Source: Nocardia wallacei
Lineage (GTDB): Bacteria > Actinomycetota > Actinomycetes > Mycobacteriales > Mycobacteriaceae
Assembly (NCBI RefSeq): GCF_014466955.1
Contig: NZ_AP023396.1
Location: 2,542,001 to 2,606,000 of the forward strand
Direction: 5' to 3'
Length of the DNA: 64,000 nucleotides
In this document: positions 26,188-35,900 of the stretch, one piece after another
Position numbering within the stretch: position 1 is the stretch's first letter
Layout of the letters: every line of letters starts with the position of its first letter
The notes under the pieces: model-generated
Told to the model about the DNA's origin: nothing
What the model saw: the letters and a program-made list of their open reading frames with translations, nothing else
Databases searched by the model: none
Program-made: the position numbers and the translations under genes

Positions 26188-27590
26188 CGGGGGCCTTTCA
26201 CGAGGTGGTGGGTGGTCCGGCATTGATAGGCGTCCCCGGCGCGCAGCACGGTCGCCTCGTCGAAATGCCGGCCGCTGATCGACATGGACAGCGGCGTGGC
26301 GTCGGCGGACAAACCGATCGGTACGACGAGAGTGGGATTGCCCAGCGGATTCCAATAGGGCGTGTGCAGGGAGGAGAGCGCGCCGAGCGGACGCAGCGGA
26401 TCGAGGGTGGACAGCGGCGGTGCGCCGAGGTGACCGGTCGGCGTGACGACCAGATCGACCGCGCCGAACAGCTCCGCCATCCGTCGTCGCGCCACGTGCC
26501 GGACCCGTTGCGCCTGAACATAATCCGCTCCGGTGACCGCGGCCCCGCCCGCGAGCACGATCCGGGTGCCGCGGCCGTAGTCGGTCCAGCGGTCGCGCAG
26601 GTCGCGGCGGTGGTAGGCGTGCGCCTCGGCCAGCATCACCACCAGATCGATGGCCACCAGTTCCGGGTACATCGGCACCTCGACCGGGACCACGGTGGCG
26701 CCCGCCGCGCGCAGCGTGTCGACGGCCTCGGCGAAGAGCCGGGGCTGCGCCGGGTCGATGCCGCCGTCGGCGTAGCGGTCGAGAGTGTCGACGCCGATCG
26801 TGACCCCGTCCAGCTCGCCGGTGAGCGCGGCCGGATAGTCGGCGACCGGAGCGTCGGCGCTGAACGGGTCGGCGGCGTCCGGACCGGCCAGCACGGACAG
26901 CAGCAGCGCGCAGTCGGCCGCCGACCGGGCCAGCGGGCCGACGTGGTCGAGCGTGTAGCCCAGGGGCACCACCCCGGATTTCGGCACCCGGCCGAAGGTG
27001 GGTTTGAGTCCGGTGACGCCGTTGAAGGCCGCCGGAATGCGGATGCTGCCCGCGGTGTCGGTGCCGATCGCGGCCAGGAAATGCCCGGCCGCGACGCCCG
27101 CACCCGAGCCGGAACTGGAGCCACCGGCCCAGCGATCGCGGTCCCAGGCGCAACGCGGTACGGGGAACGGCTTGTCCGGATCGGGGACGCCGATCGCGAA
27201 CTCCATGGTGGTGGTCTTGCCGGTGATCACCGCACCCGCCCGCTCCAGGCGCCGGACCACCGCGCAGTCGCCGATACCCGCCGCCCAGGCCGGGTCGAGC
27301 ACCAGGCTCTGCGCAGTCGTCGGGGCGCCGGTGTGCGCCAGAATATCCTTGACGCCCAACGGGATTCCCGCGAGCAGTGGCACCTCGGCACCGGCGGCCA
27401 ACTGCCGGTCGACCTGCGCGGCGCGGGTCAGGGCGCGCTCGTCGCAGCGAGCCAGGTACACGCCGTGGTCGTCGGGTGTGGCGAGGGCTCGCTCGGTCAG
27501 TTCGGTGGCGGTGACATCACCACGCCGCAACGCGGCCGCCGCGTCGGTCACCGTGTCGAACGAAATCGGTTGGGCTGCTGTCTCGGTCAT
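26184..27590 (-). CDS. Amidase-signature hydrolase
   Basis: 468 residues. Complete Ser-cisSer-Lys triad of the amidase-signature family: Lys81 in GIPLGVKDI, Ser158 in the GGSSSGSGAGVAAG signature, and the nucleophile Ser182 in GTDTAGSIRIPA. Cleaves an amide or related C-N bond; the substrate cannot be read from sequence. ATG 27590 has GGAAGGA 7 bases upstream. The regulator gene ends 14 bases before it and the small ORF overlaps its stop, so three genes form one operon. Not a GatA: no gatB or gatC is nearby. Confidence 0.88.
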   Translation of the reverse strand: MTETAAQPISFDTVTDAAAALRRGDVTATELTERALATPDDHGVYLARCDERALTRAAQVDRQLAAGAEVPLLAGIPLGVKDILAHTGAPTTAQSLVLDPAWAAGIGDCAVVRRLERAGAVITGKTTTMEFAIGVPDPDKPFPVPRCAWDRDRWAGGSSSGSGAGVAAGHFLAAIGTDTAGSIRIPAAFNGVTGLKPTFGRVPKSGVVPLGYTLDHVGPLARSAADCALLLSVLAGPDAADPFSADAPVADYPAALTGELDGVTIGVDTLDRYADGGIDPAQPRLFAEAVDTLRAAGATVVPVEVPMYPELVAIDLVVMLAEAHAYHRRDLRDRWTDYGRGTRIVLAGGAAVTGADYVQAQRVRHVARRRMAELFGAVDLVVTPTGHLGAPPLSTLDPLRPLGALSSLHTPYWNPLGNPTLVVPIGLSADATPLSMSISGRHFDEATVLRAGDAYQCRTTHHLVKGPR

Positions 27591-27604
27591 GCGGAATCCT
27601 TCCG

Positions 27605-28468
27605 TCAATGGGCGCCGGTGAGGTCGAGGCGGGGGATGTGGCCGATCTCGATGAGCAGCTCGTTGCGGCAGGCGCCGAGCGCGTAATCGACCACTCGGCC
27701 GGACCGGTCGCGGATGCGCTGCTGGACGAGCAACACGGGTTCGCCGGGGAGTACGTGCAGCAGCGCGGCGGTGTGCTCGTCGGCGCCGGCGGCCTGTACG
27801 CCGACATCGCAACTGGCGGTGTCGATGCCGCCGGAATGCAGCAGCCCGTAGAAGTCGCGCCGGAACCGGGACTGGTCCACCCGGGCGGCCTCGGGGGCGC
27901 GAATGTAGTTGGTGAACACCGCCATCGGCCGCTGGTCGGCGAGCAGGACGTATTCGACGCACAGGCAGTCGTCGCCGATCGCGGTGCCGTCGAGTTGGCC
28001 GGCGATCACCCGCGGTGCGGGGAGCCAGGCCCAGTGCAGCAGGCGCGGCGTGATCCGTCCGACGGCCAGATGGTCGTCCAGGGCGCGGCCCTGCGGCGGC
28101 AGCGCACCCGGGACCACGTACTCGGCGCGCACGGCCGAGGTGCCCAGCCCGCGGCGCCGCTCGATCAGGCCGTCGCGGCGCAGCAGATCCAGCGCCTCGC
28201 GCAGCACGTCCCGGGGGGCGCGATACTGCGCCATCAGCTCGGCCTCGCCCGGCAGCCGCCCGGTGCCGAACTCCCCGGCCCGCAGCGCCGCGCGCAACAG
28301 ATCGCGCACTCGCCGGGCCGCCAGGTGCGACGCCGCGGGCAGCAACTCGCGCACCTGATCGCCGAACACCAGCCGCTCGCGCAGCGTGTCGGGCGTGGAC
28401 GTCCGACTGCCGCCGGGCGCTGCGGGAGGAAGGTCGCCGGGGCCGGATCGGATCGCGCTGGAGGACAT
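27605..28468 (-). CDS. GntR-family regulator (HutC/UTRA type)
   Basis: 287 residues. A winged helix (about 50-120: VRDLLRAALRAGEFGTGRLP, REALDLLRRDGLIERRRG) is followed by a UTRA effector domain (VEYVLLADQRPMAVFTNYI, GEPVLLVQQRIRDRSGRVVDYA). HutC-type regulators sense small metabolites. It is the first gene of the operon with the amidase, so it probably controls that operon in response to the amidase substrate or product. Confidence 0.87.
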   Translation of the reverse strand: MSSSAIRSGPGDLPPAAPGGSRTSTPDTLRERLVFGDQVRELLPAASHLAARRVRDLLRAALRAGEFGTGRLPGEAELMAQYRAPRDVLREALDLLRRDGLIERRRGLGTSAVRAEYVVPGALPPQGRALDDHLAVGRITPRLLHWAWLPAPRVIAGQLDGTAIGDDCLCVEYVLLADQRPMAVFTNYIRAPEAARVDQSRFRRDFYGLLHSGGIDTASCDVGVQAAGADEHTAALLHVLPGEPVLLVQQRIRDRSGRVVDYALGACRNELLIEIGHIPRLDLTGAH

Positions 28469-28770
28469 GGCCGTAGCGTGCCGATCACTTGATTACGCGG
28501 CGCGACATCGCGGTAAAGGTCCGGTTACGCGGCCCGGCGGACTGCCCTGTGGCCCGGCGACCAGCGCGTTCGCCGGTACAGCGCGGTGGTTCCGCGAGTC
28601 CGCGCAACCTCCCGTCGAGCCGCGGTGAGCCAGGTGCACCCGCATCCGCGAAAGGCGAGTTACCCGCACGGCAGGCGCGGTCGTAGGGCCGAGGGGTGGC
28701 GGACCGGGGCGAAGCGCTCTGACTATGTCAAGATATAGTCAGGTATCAGGCGAGTGTTCTCGGAGGACGA
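28469..28770. other. 302-base divergent intergenic region with a 20-bp palindrome
   Basis: Between the GntR gene (reverse) and the SnoaL-like gene (forward). The palindrome GACTATGTCAAGATATAGTC at 28721-28740 matches its own complement at 16 of 20 positions, and a TATAGT within it could be a -10 box. It lies 30 bases before the SnoaL-like gene, so it more likely serves that gene. No reading frame here is convincing. Confidence 0.45.
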
Positions 28771-29208
28771 ATGGATTCGGTGCGGTCGGCTTACGACGCG
28801 GTGCAGCGGGCCTGGACCGGGCAGGACTGGCGGGCGTGGGAGGACACCTGCGCAGCGGGCTATCGGTTCGATCCGTTCGCGGGGTTGCGGCTGGATCTGC
28901 CTGGGACACTGGCGTGGAGCCGCGCCTGGTTCGCGGCCTATCCCGACTACACCGAGGAGATCGCGGCCGTGCACGTCGGCGGCGGCACGGTGGTGGCCGA
29001 ACTGGTCGGGACGGCGACCTCGGCCGCCGACTTCGCGCTCGGCGGCACGACACTGCTCCCCGCCACCGGACGCCGGTTCCGGATCGCCTACGTCAAGGTG
29101 CTCGAGTTCGACCACGAGCTGAAGGTCGTGCGAGACCGGCAGTATCAGGACCGGCTCGACCTCTACCACCAGCTGGGCGTGCCGATGCCGGGGCAGGGCG
29201 CTCGTTGA
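28771..29208 (+). CDS. SnoaL-like / NTF2-fold protein
   Basis: 145 residues with the cone-shaped NTF2/SnoaL fold pattern: VRSAYDAVQRAWTGQDWRAW at the N-terminus, FAAYPDYTEEIAAV, and VLEFDHELKVVRDRQYQDRL near the end. The family includes polyketide cyclases, ester cyclases and many proteins of unknown role, so the substrate is undefined. Start ATG 28771 has CGGAGGA upstream. A 20-bp palindrome just upstream suggests repressor control. Confidence 0.75.
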   Translation: MDSVRSAYDAVQRAWTGQDWRAWEDTCAAGYRFDPFAGLRLDLPGTLAWSRAWFAAYPDYTEEIAAVHVGGGTVVAELVGTATSAADFALGGTTLLPATGRRFRIAYVKVLEFDHELKVVRDRQYQDRLDLYHQLGVPMPGQGAR

Positions 29209-29242
29209 GGATGTGATCGCGGATGAACCGTCCAGCCTCTTG

Positions 29243-29263
29243 TATATATAGCGATGCGTGCAT
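29243..29263 (+). promoter_or_regulatory. A+T-rich promoter-like element before the CDF exporter gene
   Basis: TATATATA (29243-29250), a good -10 candidate and conspicuous in this G+C-rich DNA, is followed by ATGCGTGCAT (29254-29263), which has perfect 4-base arms. This could be promoter plus operator for a metal sensor. No sensor gene lies next to it. Confidence 0.35.
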
Positions 29264-29302
29264 ATGATCGCGAACGGCGTATCCGAACGAATAGGGGAGA
29301 TG

Positions 29303-30295
29303 ATGGGCGCAGGACACGCACACGGCCATGCTTCGGCGCACTCGCACGCGCAGGCATCGCCGGACAGCGACAAGCGCTGGCTGGCGGGGGCGCTGGCGGT
29401 GATCGTGGTGTTCCTCCTCGGTGAGGTCGTGGTGGGTGTGATCGCGGGATCGCTGGCCCTGCTGTCCGATGCGGCGCACATGCTGACCGACGCCGCCTCG
29501 ATCGCGTTGGCGCTCTGGGCCATTCGCCTGGCCGCCCGTCCCGCCGCCGGACGGATGACCTTCGGCTGGAAGCGGGTCGAGATCCTCTCCGCACAGGCCA
29601 ACGGGCTGACCTTGCTGCTGCTGGCGATCTGGCTGGGCTACGAGGCGATCCGGCGTCTGGCCGATCCGCCGGAGGTCACCGGCGGCCTGGTGCTGGGCAC
29701 CGCGTTGGTCGGCATCGTCGTCAACCTGGCGGCGACCTGGATGATCTCGCGCGCCAATCGCACCAGCTTGAATGTCGAGGGCGCCTTCCAGCACATCCTC
29801 ACCGACCTGTTCGCCTTCATCGCCACCGCGGTCGCCGGTGTGGTCATCGTGGTGACCGGTTTCGCCCGGGCCGATGTGATCGCCACACTGGTGGTGGTGG
29901 CTCTGATGGTGCGTGCGGGTATCGGGCTGGTCCGCGCGTCCAGCCGAATCTTCCTCGAGGCCGCGCCCGCCGACCTCGATCCGGCCGAGATCGGCCGGGC
30001 CATGGCCGCCCGCGACGGTGTCGTGGAGATCCACGATCTGCACATCTGGGAGATCACCTCCGGGTCGCCCGCGCTGTCGGCGCATGTGCTGGTCGAGCCG
30101 GGCCGCGACTGTCACGCCGTGCGGGAGGACTTGGCGCAGTGGCTGATTCGCGCGCACCACATCGAGCACGCCACGCTCCAGGTGGATCACGCGCAGCCCG
30201 AACTGATCGAACTCGGCAGCCGCTCCCCGGCGCATTGCGAGGACGCCCACGACGCTTCGCGGGCGCGTCCGGATTCGATGGCCGCCCGGCACTGA
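29303..30295 (+). CDS. Cation diffusion facilitator (Zn/Co/Cd exporter)
   Basis: 330 residues. A His-rich N-terminus (GHAHGHASAHSHA) is followed by six predicted membrane spans and a cytoplasmic C-terminal domain (IHDLHIWEITSGSPALSAHV). The transport-site pairs are DAAHMLTDA and HILTDLFAF, both HxxxD types typical of Zn-transporting CDF proteins. It exports divalent metal in exchange for protons. ATG 29303 or 29300 follows AGGGGAG; a longer form from 29258 would overlap the promoter-like element. Confidence 0.9.
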   Translation: MGAGHAHGHASAHSHAQASPDSDKRWLAGALAVIVVFLLGEVVVGVIAGSLALLSDAAHMLTDAASIALALWAIRLAARPAAGRMTFGWKRVEILSAQANGLTLLLLAIWLGYEAIRRLADPPEVTGGLVLGTALVGIVVNLAATWMISRANRTSLNVEGAFQHILTDLFAFIATAVAGVVIVVTGFARADVIATLVVVALMVRAGIGLVRASSRIFLEAAPADLDPAEIGRAMAARDGVVEIHDLHIWEITSGSPALSAHVLVEPGRDCHAVREDLAQWLIRAHHIEHATLQVDHAQPELIELGSRSPAHCEDAHDASRARPDSMAARH

Positions 30296-30359
30296 CCCCG
30301 AACACGCGGCGCCGCCGCCGTTGCGCGGAATTGCGCCGGTGCGGGTGGACGATGAGGGC

Positions 30360-30710
30360 ATGAAGCGATCTCGCCAGATCGAGTTCCGCATCGTCTTGGT
30401 CGCCGGGTCGGCCGCCGGGTTGCTCACGGCCGGCACGGGGCTCGCGTCGGCGGCGCCGACCGTCACCTTCGCGGGCGGCGCCACCATCACCGCGCACGTG
30501 GTCGGAGCGAAGCCGGGCTACGACTGCCAGATCGCGGCGCGGCACATCGATGGACCGTGGCGGCGAGTGCCCGCCCACGGGGTGGTCGATCTCGAGTCGG
30601 GGCCGGTGCCGGCCGGACGGCACGTGGTGCGAATCCTGTGCGAGAACCGCGAGCGCGGTGACGCCGCCACGCACCTGGTCGGCCGGGCGACCGAGGTGCT
30701 CACCGGCTGA
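30360..30710 (+). CDS. Small secreted protein
   Basis: 116 residues. A basic N-terminus and a hydrophobic core (RIVLVAGSAAGLLTAGTGLA) ending in ASAAP predict a Sec signal peptide with cleavage around residue 32. The mature roughly 85-residue domain is beta-rich with two cysteines (DCQIAARH, VRILCENRE) that may form a disulfide. No recognised family. Convergent with lexA, 6 bases between the stops. Confidence 0.6.
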   Translation: MKRSRQIEFRIVLVAGSAAGLLTAGTGLASAAPTVTFAGGATITAHVVGAKPGYDCQIAARHIDGPWRRVPAHGVVDLESGPVPAGRHVVRILCENRERGDAATHLVGRATEVLTG

Positions 30711-30716
30711 TCCGGC

Positions 30717-31463
30717 TCAGATCTTGCGGATCACCGTGACGACCTTGCCCAGGATCTGGGCGTCGTTGCCGGGGATGGGCTCGAACAGCGGATTGTGCGG
30801 CAGCAGCCAGACCTGCTTGCCCGCCCGCTTGAACGTCTTCACCGTGGCCTCGCCCTCGATCATCGCCGCCACGATGTCGCCGTTGTCGGCGACGTTCTGC
30901 TGGCGCACGACCACCCAGTCGCCGTCGCAGATGGCGGCGTCGACCATCGACTCGCCGACGACCTTGAGCAGGAACAGCGAGCCCTCGCCGACCAGCTCGC
31001 GCGGCAGCGGGAAGACATCCTCCACGGCCTGCTCGGCCAGGATCGGACCACCGGCGGCGATCCGGCCCAGCACCGGCACGTAGGTCGGGATCGGCTGGTC
31101 GGCCGACTCCGCCTCCAGCGGGCGCAGTTGCGCCACCTCACCGGCGGCCGCGCGCAGCGCCGTCTCGTCCAGGCCCCGGACATCCACGGCGCGTGGGCGA
31201 TTCGGGTCGCGGCGCAGGTAGCCCTTGCGCTCCAGGGCGCGCAGCTGATGGGCGACCGAGGAGGTCGAGGTGAGCCCGACCGCGTCGCCGATCTCGCGGA
31301 TGCTGGGCGGGTAGCCGCGCTCGCTGACCGAGGTGCGGATGACCTCCAGCACCTTGCGCTGGCGGACGGTGAGGTCCGCCCCGGTGCCGGGCGAATCGGC
31401 CCCGTCCGTTTCGGTGGCGGGGTCCTCCACGTCGGGGTGCCCGCCTACCGTGCGTTCGCTCAC
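30717..31463 (-). CDS. lexA: SOS repressor LexA
   Basis: 248 residues. The N-terminal winged helix (about 32-95, [20 protein letters not shown]) is followed by the latent protease domain with cleavage site Ala137-Gly138 ([10 protein letters not shown]), nucleophile Ser172 ([10 protein letters not shown]) and Lys209 ([10 protein letters not shown]). RecA-triggered self-cleavage derepresses DNA-repair genes. The GTG start is at 31463. Two SOS-box-like sites lie between it and the divergent LysM gene, as in the M. tuberculosis lexA-Rv2719c pair. Confidence 0.97.
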   Translation of the reverse strand: MSERTVGGHPDVEDPATETDGADSPGTGADLTVRQRKVLEVIRTSVSERGYPPSIREIGDAVGLTSTSSVAHQLRALERKGYLRRDPNRPRAVDVRGLDETALRAAAGEVAQLRPLEAESADQPIPTYVPVLGRIAAGGPILAEQAVEDVFPLPRELVGEGSLFLLKVVGESMVDAAICDGDWVVVRQQNVADNGDIVAAMIEGEATVKTFKRAGKQVWLLPHNPLFEPIPGNDAQILGKVVTVIRKI

Positions 31464-31587
31464 TGTCGCCGTCCTCCGTTCCTGGATGTTCTCGGTTCGT
31501 CCCCGGCGCCGCGGAACCGGCTGCGGGCGCTCGTCATGGGTCTCACCGGGTTTCGTGCCTCGAATGTAGTCCGCTCGTCACCAGGTA

Positions 31588-31603
31588 TCAAACATCTGTT
31601 CGA
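31588..31603. promoter_or_regulatory. SOS box (LexA operator) near lexA
   Basis: TCAAACATCTGTTCGA matches the actinobacterial consensus TCGAAC-N4-GTTCGA with one mismatch. It lies upstream of lexA and suits autoregulation. Confidence 0.75.
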
Positions 31604-31650
31604 CGCATGTCGCGGGAAGCCGTGACTTTGTCGGTGCCCCATGGTAAGAA

Positions 31651-31666
31651 TCGAACATCAGTTCTT
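31651..31666. promoter_or_regulatory. SOS box (LexA operator) near the LysM gene
   Basis: TCGAACATCAGTTCTT matches TCGAAC-N4-GTTCGA at the whole left half and four of six right-half bases. It lies 56 bases upstream of the LysM gene start. Confidence 0.65.
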
Positions 31667-31721
31667 CGAACACATGAGCGAACGCCGTTCCGTCCCGCCA
31701 TATCACCTGGAGGTCTGTCCG

Positions 31722-32231
31722 ATGCGCACCGCGATCAGCGAAATCGACTCCACCGGAGGCGATCTGGGCTTCGACACCGTCCCGCGCGTCCCCGGCGCCC
31801 CCGAACGTTCGCGGCCCGCCGAGGTCGCCCGCCCGGATCCGGATCCGCGGCGGCCGCGCGGCGACCGTCCCCGGGCCGCGGTCGTGCGTTACGACCGGCC
31901 GCGCACGGCGCGTCCCCGGGGCCCGCACCCGGCCGAGCGGGTGGAGCGGGCGCGGGTGGGCTTCGCGACGCTGGCGGTCGCCGCGCTGGTGAGCGCCGCG
32001 GTGGTATGCGGCCTGATCGGGGTGGCGCACCTGCGCGCGAGCGCGCCGGCCGGCGAGTCCACGGCGGTGGTGCAGGTCGGCGCGGGGGAGTCGCTGTCCG
32101 AGGTGGCGGCGCGAGTGGCGCCCGGCGTCCCGGTGCGGGACACGGTTCGAAAGATCGTGGAACTCAACGGTTTACGTGGCGCCGAGGTGTCCTCGGGGCG
32201 CACGCTGATCGTGCCGGCGTCGGGCCGTTGA
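31722..32231 (+). CDS. Membrane-anchored LysM protein (Rv2719c/ChiZ-like)
   Basis: 169 residues. A disordered basic cytoplasmic N-terminus (1 to about 85) leads to one membrane span ([20 protein letters not shown]) and an extracytoplasmic LysM peptidoglycan-binding domain ([18 protein letters not shown] ... LNGLRG ... SGRTLIVP). The M. tuberculosis counterpart is SOS-induced and affects cell division. ATG 31722 has TGGAGGT 8 bases upstream; ATG 31641 would overlap the SOS box. Divergent from lexA. Confidence 0.87.
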   Translation: MRTAISEIDSTGGDLGFDTVPRVPGAPERSRPAEVARPDPDPRRPRGDRPRAAVVRYDRPRTARPRGPHPAERVERARVGFATLAVAALVSAAVVCGLIGVAHLRASAPAGESTAVVQVGAGESLSEVAARVAPGVPVRDTVRKIVELNGLRGAEVSSGRTLIVPASGR

Positions 32232-32454
32232 CCGGTGTGGCGTGGCCGCCGCGGGGCGGTCGCCGGCGCCGGGCCCGGTCCGCCCGATGCCGTCCGGGCC
32301 GGTCCCGAGCGGGGTTGTCCGGGGTGTACCCGGTCATCGTCGCTGTCCTGCGGGTATCCTCGAGGTTGCTGCACACCGACGCAGCAGGCGCTGGACCCAT
32401 ACGGTGATGTTCGATGTCGCCGTGACCGATGCAGGCATCGACGAAGGATCTCGG

Positions 32455-32931
32455 ATGCATTGCCCGTACTGCCGGCACCCGGATTCGCGGGTCGTCGACT
32501 CGCGTGAGGCCGAGGAAGGCTCGGCCATCAGGCGTCGTCGTGCCTGCCCGAAATGTGGGCGGCGCTTCACCACTGTCGAGACCGCGATCCTCTCCGTGGT
32601 GAAGCGCAGCGGCGTCACCGAGCCGTTCAGCCGTGAGAAGGTGATTCGTGGCGTGCGCCGGGCCTGCCAGGGCCGCGAGGTCGACGACGACGCCCTGAAC
32701 CTGCTCGCGCAGCAGGTGGAGGACGCGGTGCGGGCCAAGGGGTCGCCGGAGGTGCCGAGCCACGAGGTGGGGCTTGCCATCCTGGGTCCGCTGCGCGACC
32801 TGGACGAGGTGGCGTACCTGCGTTTCGCCTCGGTGTATCGATCCTTCAGCTCCGCCGAGGATTTCGAGCAGGAGATCGCCGATCTGCGACGCCACCGCGC
32901 CGAGCACGCGGTCGGCGTCAGCGCGGACTGA
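32455..32931 (+). CDS. nrdR: Transcriptional repressor NrdR
   Basis: 158 residues. An N-terminal zinc ribbon (CPYC ... [10 protein letters not shown]) is followed by an ATP-cone domain (about 50-140: [20 protein letters not shown]). Senses ATP/dATP and represses ribonucleotide reductase genes, none of which are in the window. ATG 32455 begins exactly at the conserved MHCPYC, with GAAGGA upstream. The 223-base region before it, after the LysM gene, holds no further gene I can support. Convergent with hrpA. Confidence 0.96.
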   Translation: MHCPYCRHPDSRVVDSREAEEGSAIRRRRACPKCGRRFTTVETAILSVVKRSGVTEPFSREKVIRGVRRACQGREVDDDALNLLAQQVEDAVRAKGSPEVPSHEVGLAILGPLRDLDEVAYLRFASVYRSFSSAEDFEQEIADLRRHRAEHAVGVSAD

Positions 32932-32947
32932 GCCCGGACCGGACCGG

Positions 32948-35900
32948 TCAGCCCGCCGATTTCCGGGCCGGTGTCGCGTTCCGGGCCGGCGTCGCCCGCA
33001 CGGCGGCGATCACCTTCTCGATTCGCTTGGCCGACACCGGATATGGCGTGCCGAGCTGCTGCGCGAACAGGCTGACCCGCAATTCCTCTGTCATCCACCA
33101 GATCTCGGTGACCTCGCGGGCGGTGCGGCGGGCCTCCGGTAGCGCGTCGAGCAGTCGCTGGTAGGCGGCGTGCACGCGATCGAGTTCGGCCATGCCGCGC
33201 CGATCCCGGTCGGCCGATGCGGGCAGTGCCTCCAGCCGGGCGACCGCCGCCTGCAGGTAGCGGGGCAGTTCCCGCAGCCGGGCACTGCCGAACTCCCGGA
33301 CGAACCCGGGAAAGACCAGCTCGTCCAGCTGATGAGTGACATCCTCGGCGACCTCGCGATTCGTGGTCTCCGACAGCGCCGTACGCACCCGATGGGCCTC
33401 GGCGAGTACCGGAACCACCAGCCGGACGATCCGCGCGACGGTCTCGGAGAACCGCGGGCGGATCCGGTCGACCAGGGCCCGGAACTCCTCGGGCGCGCGG
33501 ACCGGACCGCCGTTCGCGGCGATCAGCTCGTCGGCGGCGCAGGCGCGGCAGTCCTCCACGAGCGCGTCCAGCGAGCCGTACGGGTTCTGGGTCAATGCCA
33601 GCCGGTCGGCCGGGGACAGGCCCGCGGTGACCGCGCGCGGCGAGGACGGCAATTCGCTCAGCACCAGCGCGCGGGTGCCCGCCCGCATGGCGGCGGCCTG
33701 CTGGACCGGTGAGGACAGCACCCGAACGGCGACCCCGTCACCCTCGGGGACCAGAGCCGGATAGCCGGTGATGGTCTGCCCGCCCACCTCGCGGCGCACG
33801 GTCGGCGCCAGGGTGCCCAGCGACTCCGACGTCCACACCGTCGCGGGCGCCCGTTCGGCGGCCGCGGTGGCGCGTGCGACCGATTTCGAGACCTGGTCGG
33901 CCAGCGCGGATTTCAGCGCCGCCAGGCTCTTGCCGCGATCGAGCACCGTGCCGTCGGGCGCGATGGCGGCGAAGGTCATGCGCAAGTGGTCGGGCAGCGC
34001 CGCGGGGTCCAGGTCGGCCGGGGCGATCGGCACCGAACCCAGCCGGGACAGCTCCCGGGCCAGCCCGGTGCGCAGTGGTTCGGCCCGCGGCGTGAGCCGG
34101 GCCAGTGCCGCGCGGGCGAAGTCCGGGGCCGGAACCACGCTGCGGCGCAGCTGTTTCGGCAGTGTTTTGATCAGGGCGGCAGCCAATTCCTCGCGCATTC
34201 CGGGCACCAGCCAGTCGAACCCGACGGCGCGCACGTGCGCCAGCTGCGCGACCGGAATGTGCACGGTCACACCGTCATCCGCCTGCCCGGGCTCGAATTG
34301 ATAAGTGAGAGCGAAGGTCAGCTCGCCCTGCCGCCAGCTGTCCGGGAATGCGGTCGGGTCCAGCCGCGCCGCGTCCTCGTTCACCACCGTCGAGGCCGAG
34401 AAGTCCAGTAGTGTGGGATTTTCCCGTTTCGCTTTCCGCCACCAGCTGTCGAAATGCCGTACCGAGACGATATCGGCGGGCAGGCGCTGATCGTAGAACT
34501 CGAACAGCACCTGATCGTCGACGAGAATATCGCGGCGCCGCGCGCGGTTCTCCAGATCGGCGACATCGTCGAGCAGTTCCCGGTTGCGATGGAAGAACTC
34601 GTGGCGCGTCTGCCATTCCCCTTGCACCAGTGCGTGTCTGATGAACAGTTCGCGGGAAAGGGGCGCGTCGATGCGACCGAAATCGACACGCCGCTGGGTC
34701 ACCAGCGGAATGCCGTACAGGGTCACGCGCTCGTACGCCATCGCCGCGCCGCGCTTGGCCGACCAGTGCGGTTCTGAGTAGGTGCGTTTCACCAGATCGC
34801 CGGCCAGCCGCTCGGCCCATTCCGGTTCGATGCGCCCGGCCATGCGTCCCCACAGGCGCGAGGTCTCCACCAGTTCGGCGGCCATCACCCAGCGCGGCGG
34901 TTTCTTGGCCAGCGCGGAGCCGGGGAAGATCATGAACTTGGCGTTGCGCGCGCCCAGGAATTCCCGGGTCTCGGCCTCCCGCACGCCGATATGGGACAGC
35001 ATGCCCGCCAGCAGCGACTGGTGGATGGCCGTGGCGTCCCAGGGCAGCGGGTCGGTCTCGTCCCGCACCGCCGCGACCTTGCCGTCACTGTGCCAGCCCA
35101 GGCCCTTGGTGATGGTGCGCAGCTGACCGTGCAGGTCCTGCCATTCCCGGATGCGCAGGTAGTGCAGGAATTCCTCGCGGCACCGCCGCCGGAACTGATT
35201 GGACGACAATGTGTTCCGCTGCGTCCGCAGGTAGTCCCAGAGTCGCAGGTAGGCCAGGAAGTCCGAATCGCCCACGGTGAACCGGGCATGTTTGGCGTCG
35301 GCGGCCTGCTGGAACTCGGCCGGGCGCTCGCGGACGTCCTGGATCGACAGTGCCGCCACGATCACCAGCACCTCGGGCAGGCAGCCGTTGCGGTTGGCCT
35401 GCACCAGCATTCGGCCCATGCGCGGATCGACCGGAATCTGCGCCATCTCGCGGCCGACCGCGGTCAGCATCAGATCGCCGACCATGGCCGCGCGGTGGCG
35501 ACGGTGCTGCGGCCCGGATTTCGTTGTGCTCTGGGCCTTCTCGTCGTCGGCCGCGGAGTTGCGTGCCAATGCGCCGAGCTCCTCGAGCAGTGCGATGCCA
35601 TCGCGGATGGCCCGCTGATCCGGCGGTTCCACGAACGGGAAGCTCTCGATATCGCCGAGGCCGAGCGCGGCCATCTGCAGGATGACCGCGGCCAGATTGG
35701 TGCGCAGGATCTCCGGCTCGGTGAACTGCGGACGCGCCTGGAAATCGGCCTCGGAGTAGAGCCGGATGCAGATGCCGTCGGCGACGCGGCCACAGCGGCC
35801 GGACCGCTGCCGGGCCGACGCCTGCGAGATCGGCTCGATCGGCAGCCGCTGCACCTTGGTCCGCATCGAGTAGCGCGAGATGCGCGCGGTACCCGGGTCC

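Noticed and set aside
26184..27590. GatA subunit of aspartyl/glutamyl-tRNA amidotransferase
   Set aside because: No gatB or gatC nearby, and it is in an operon with a HutC-type regulator, which fits a catabolic amidase.
29240..29270. Standard ArsR/SmtB 12-2-12 operator
   Set aside because: The A+T-rich words do not form a convincing inverted repeat of that geometry; kept only as a promoter-like element.
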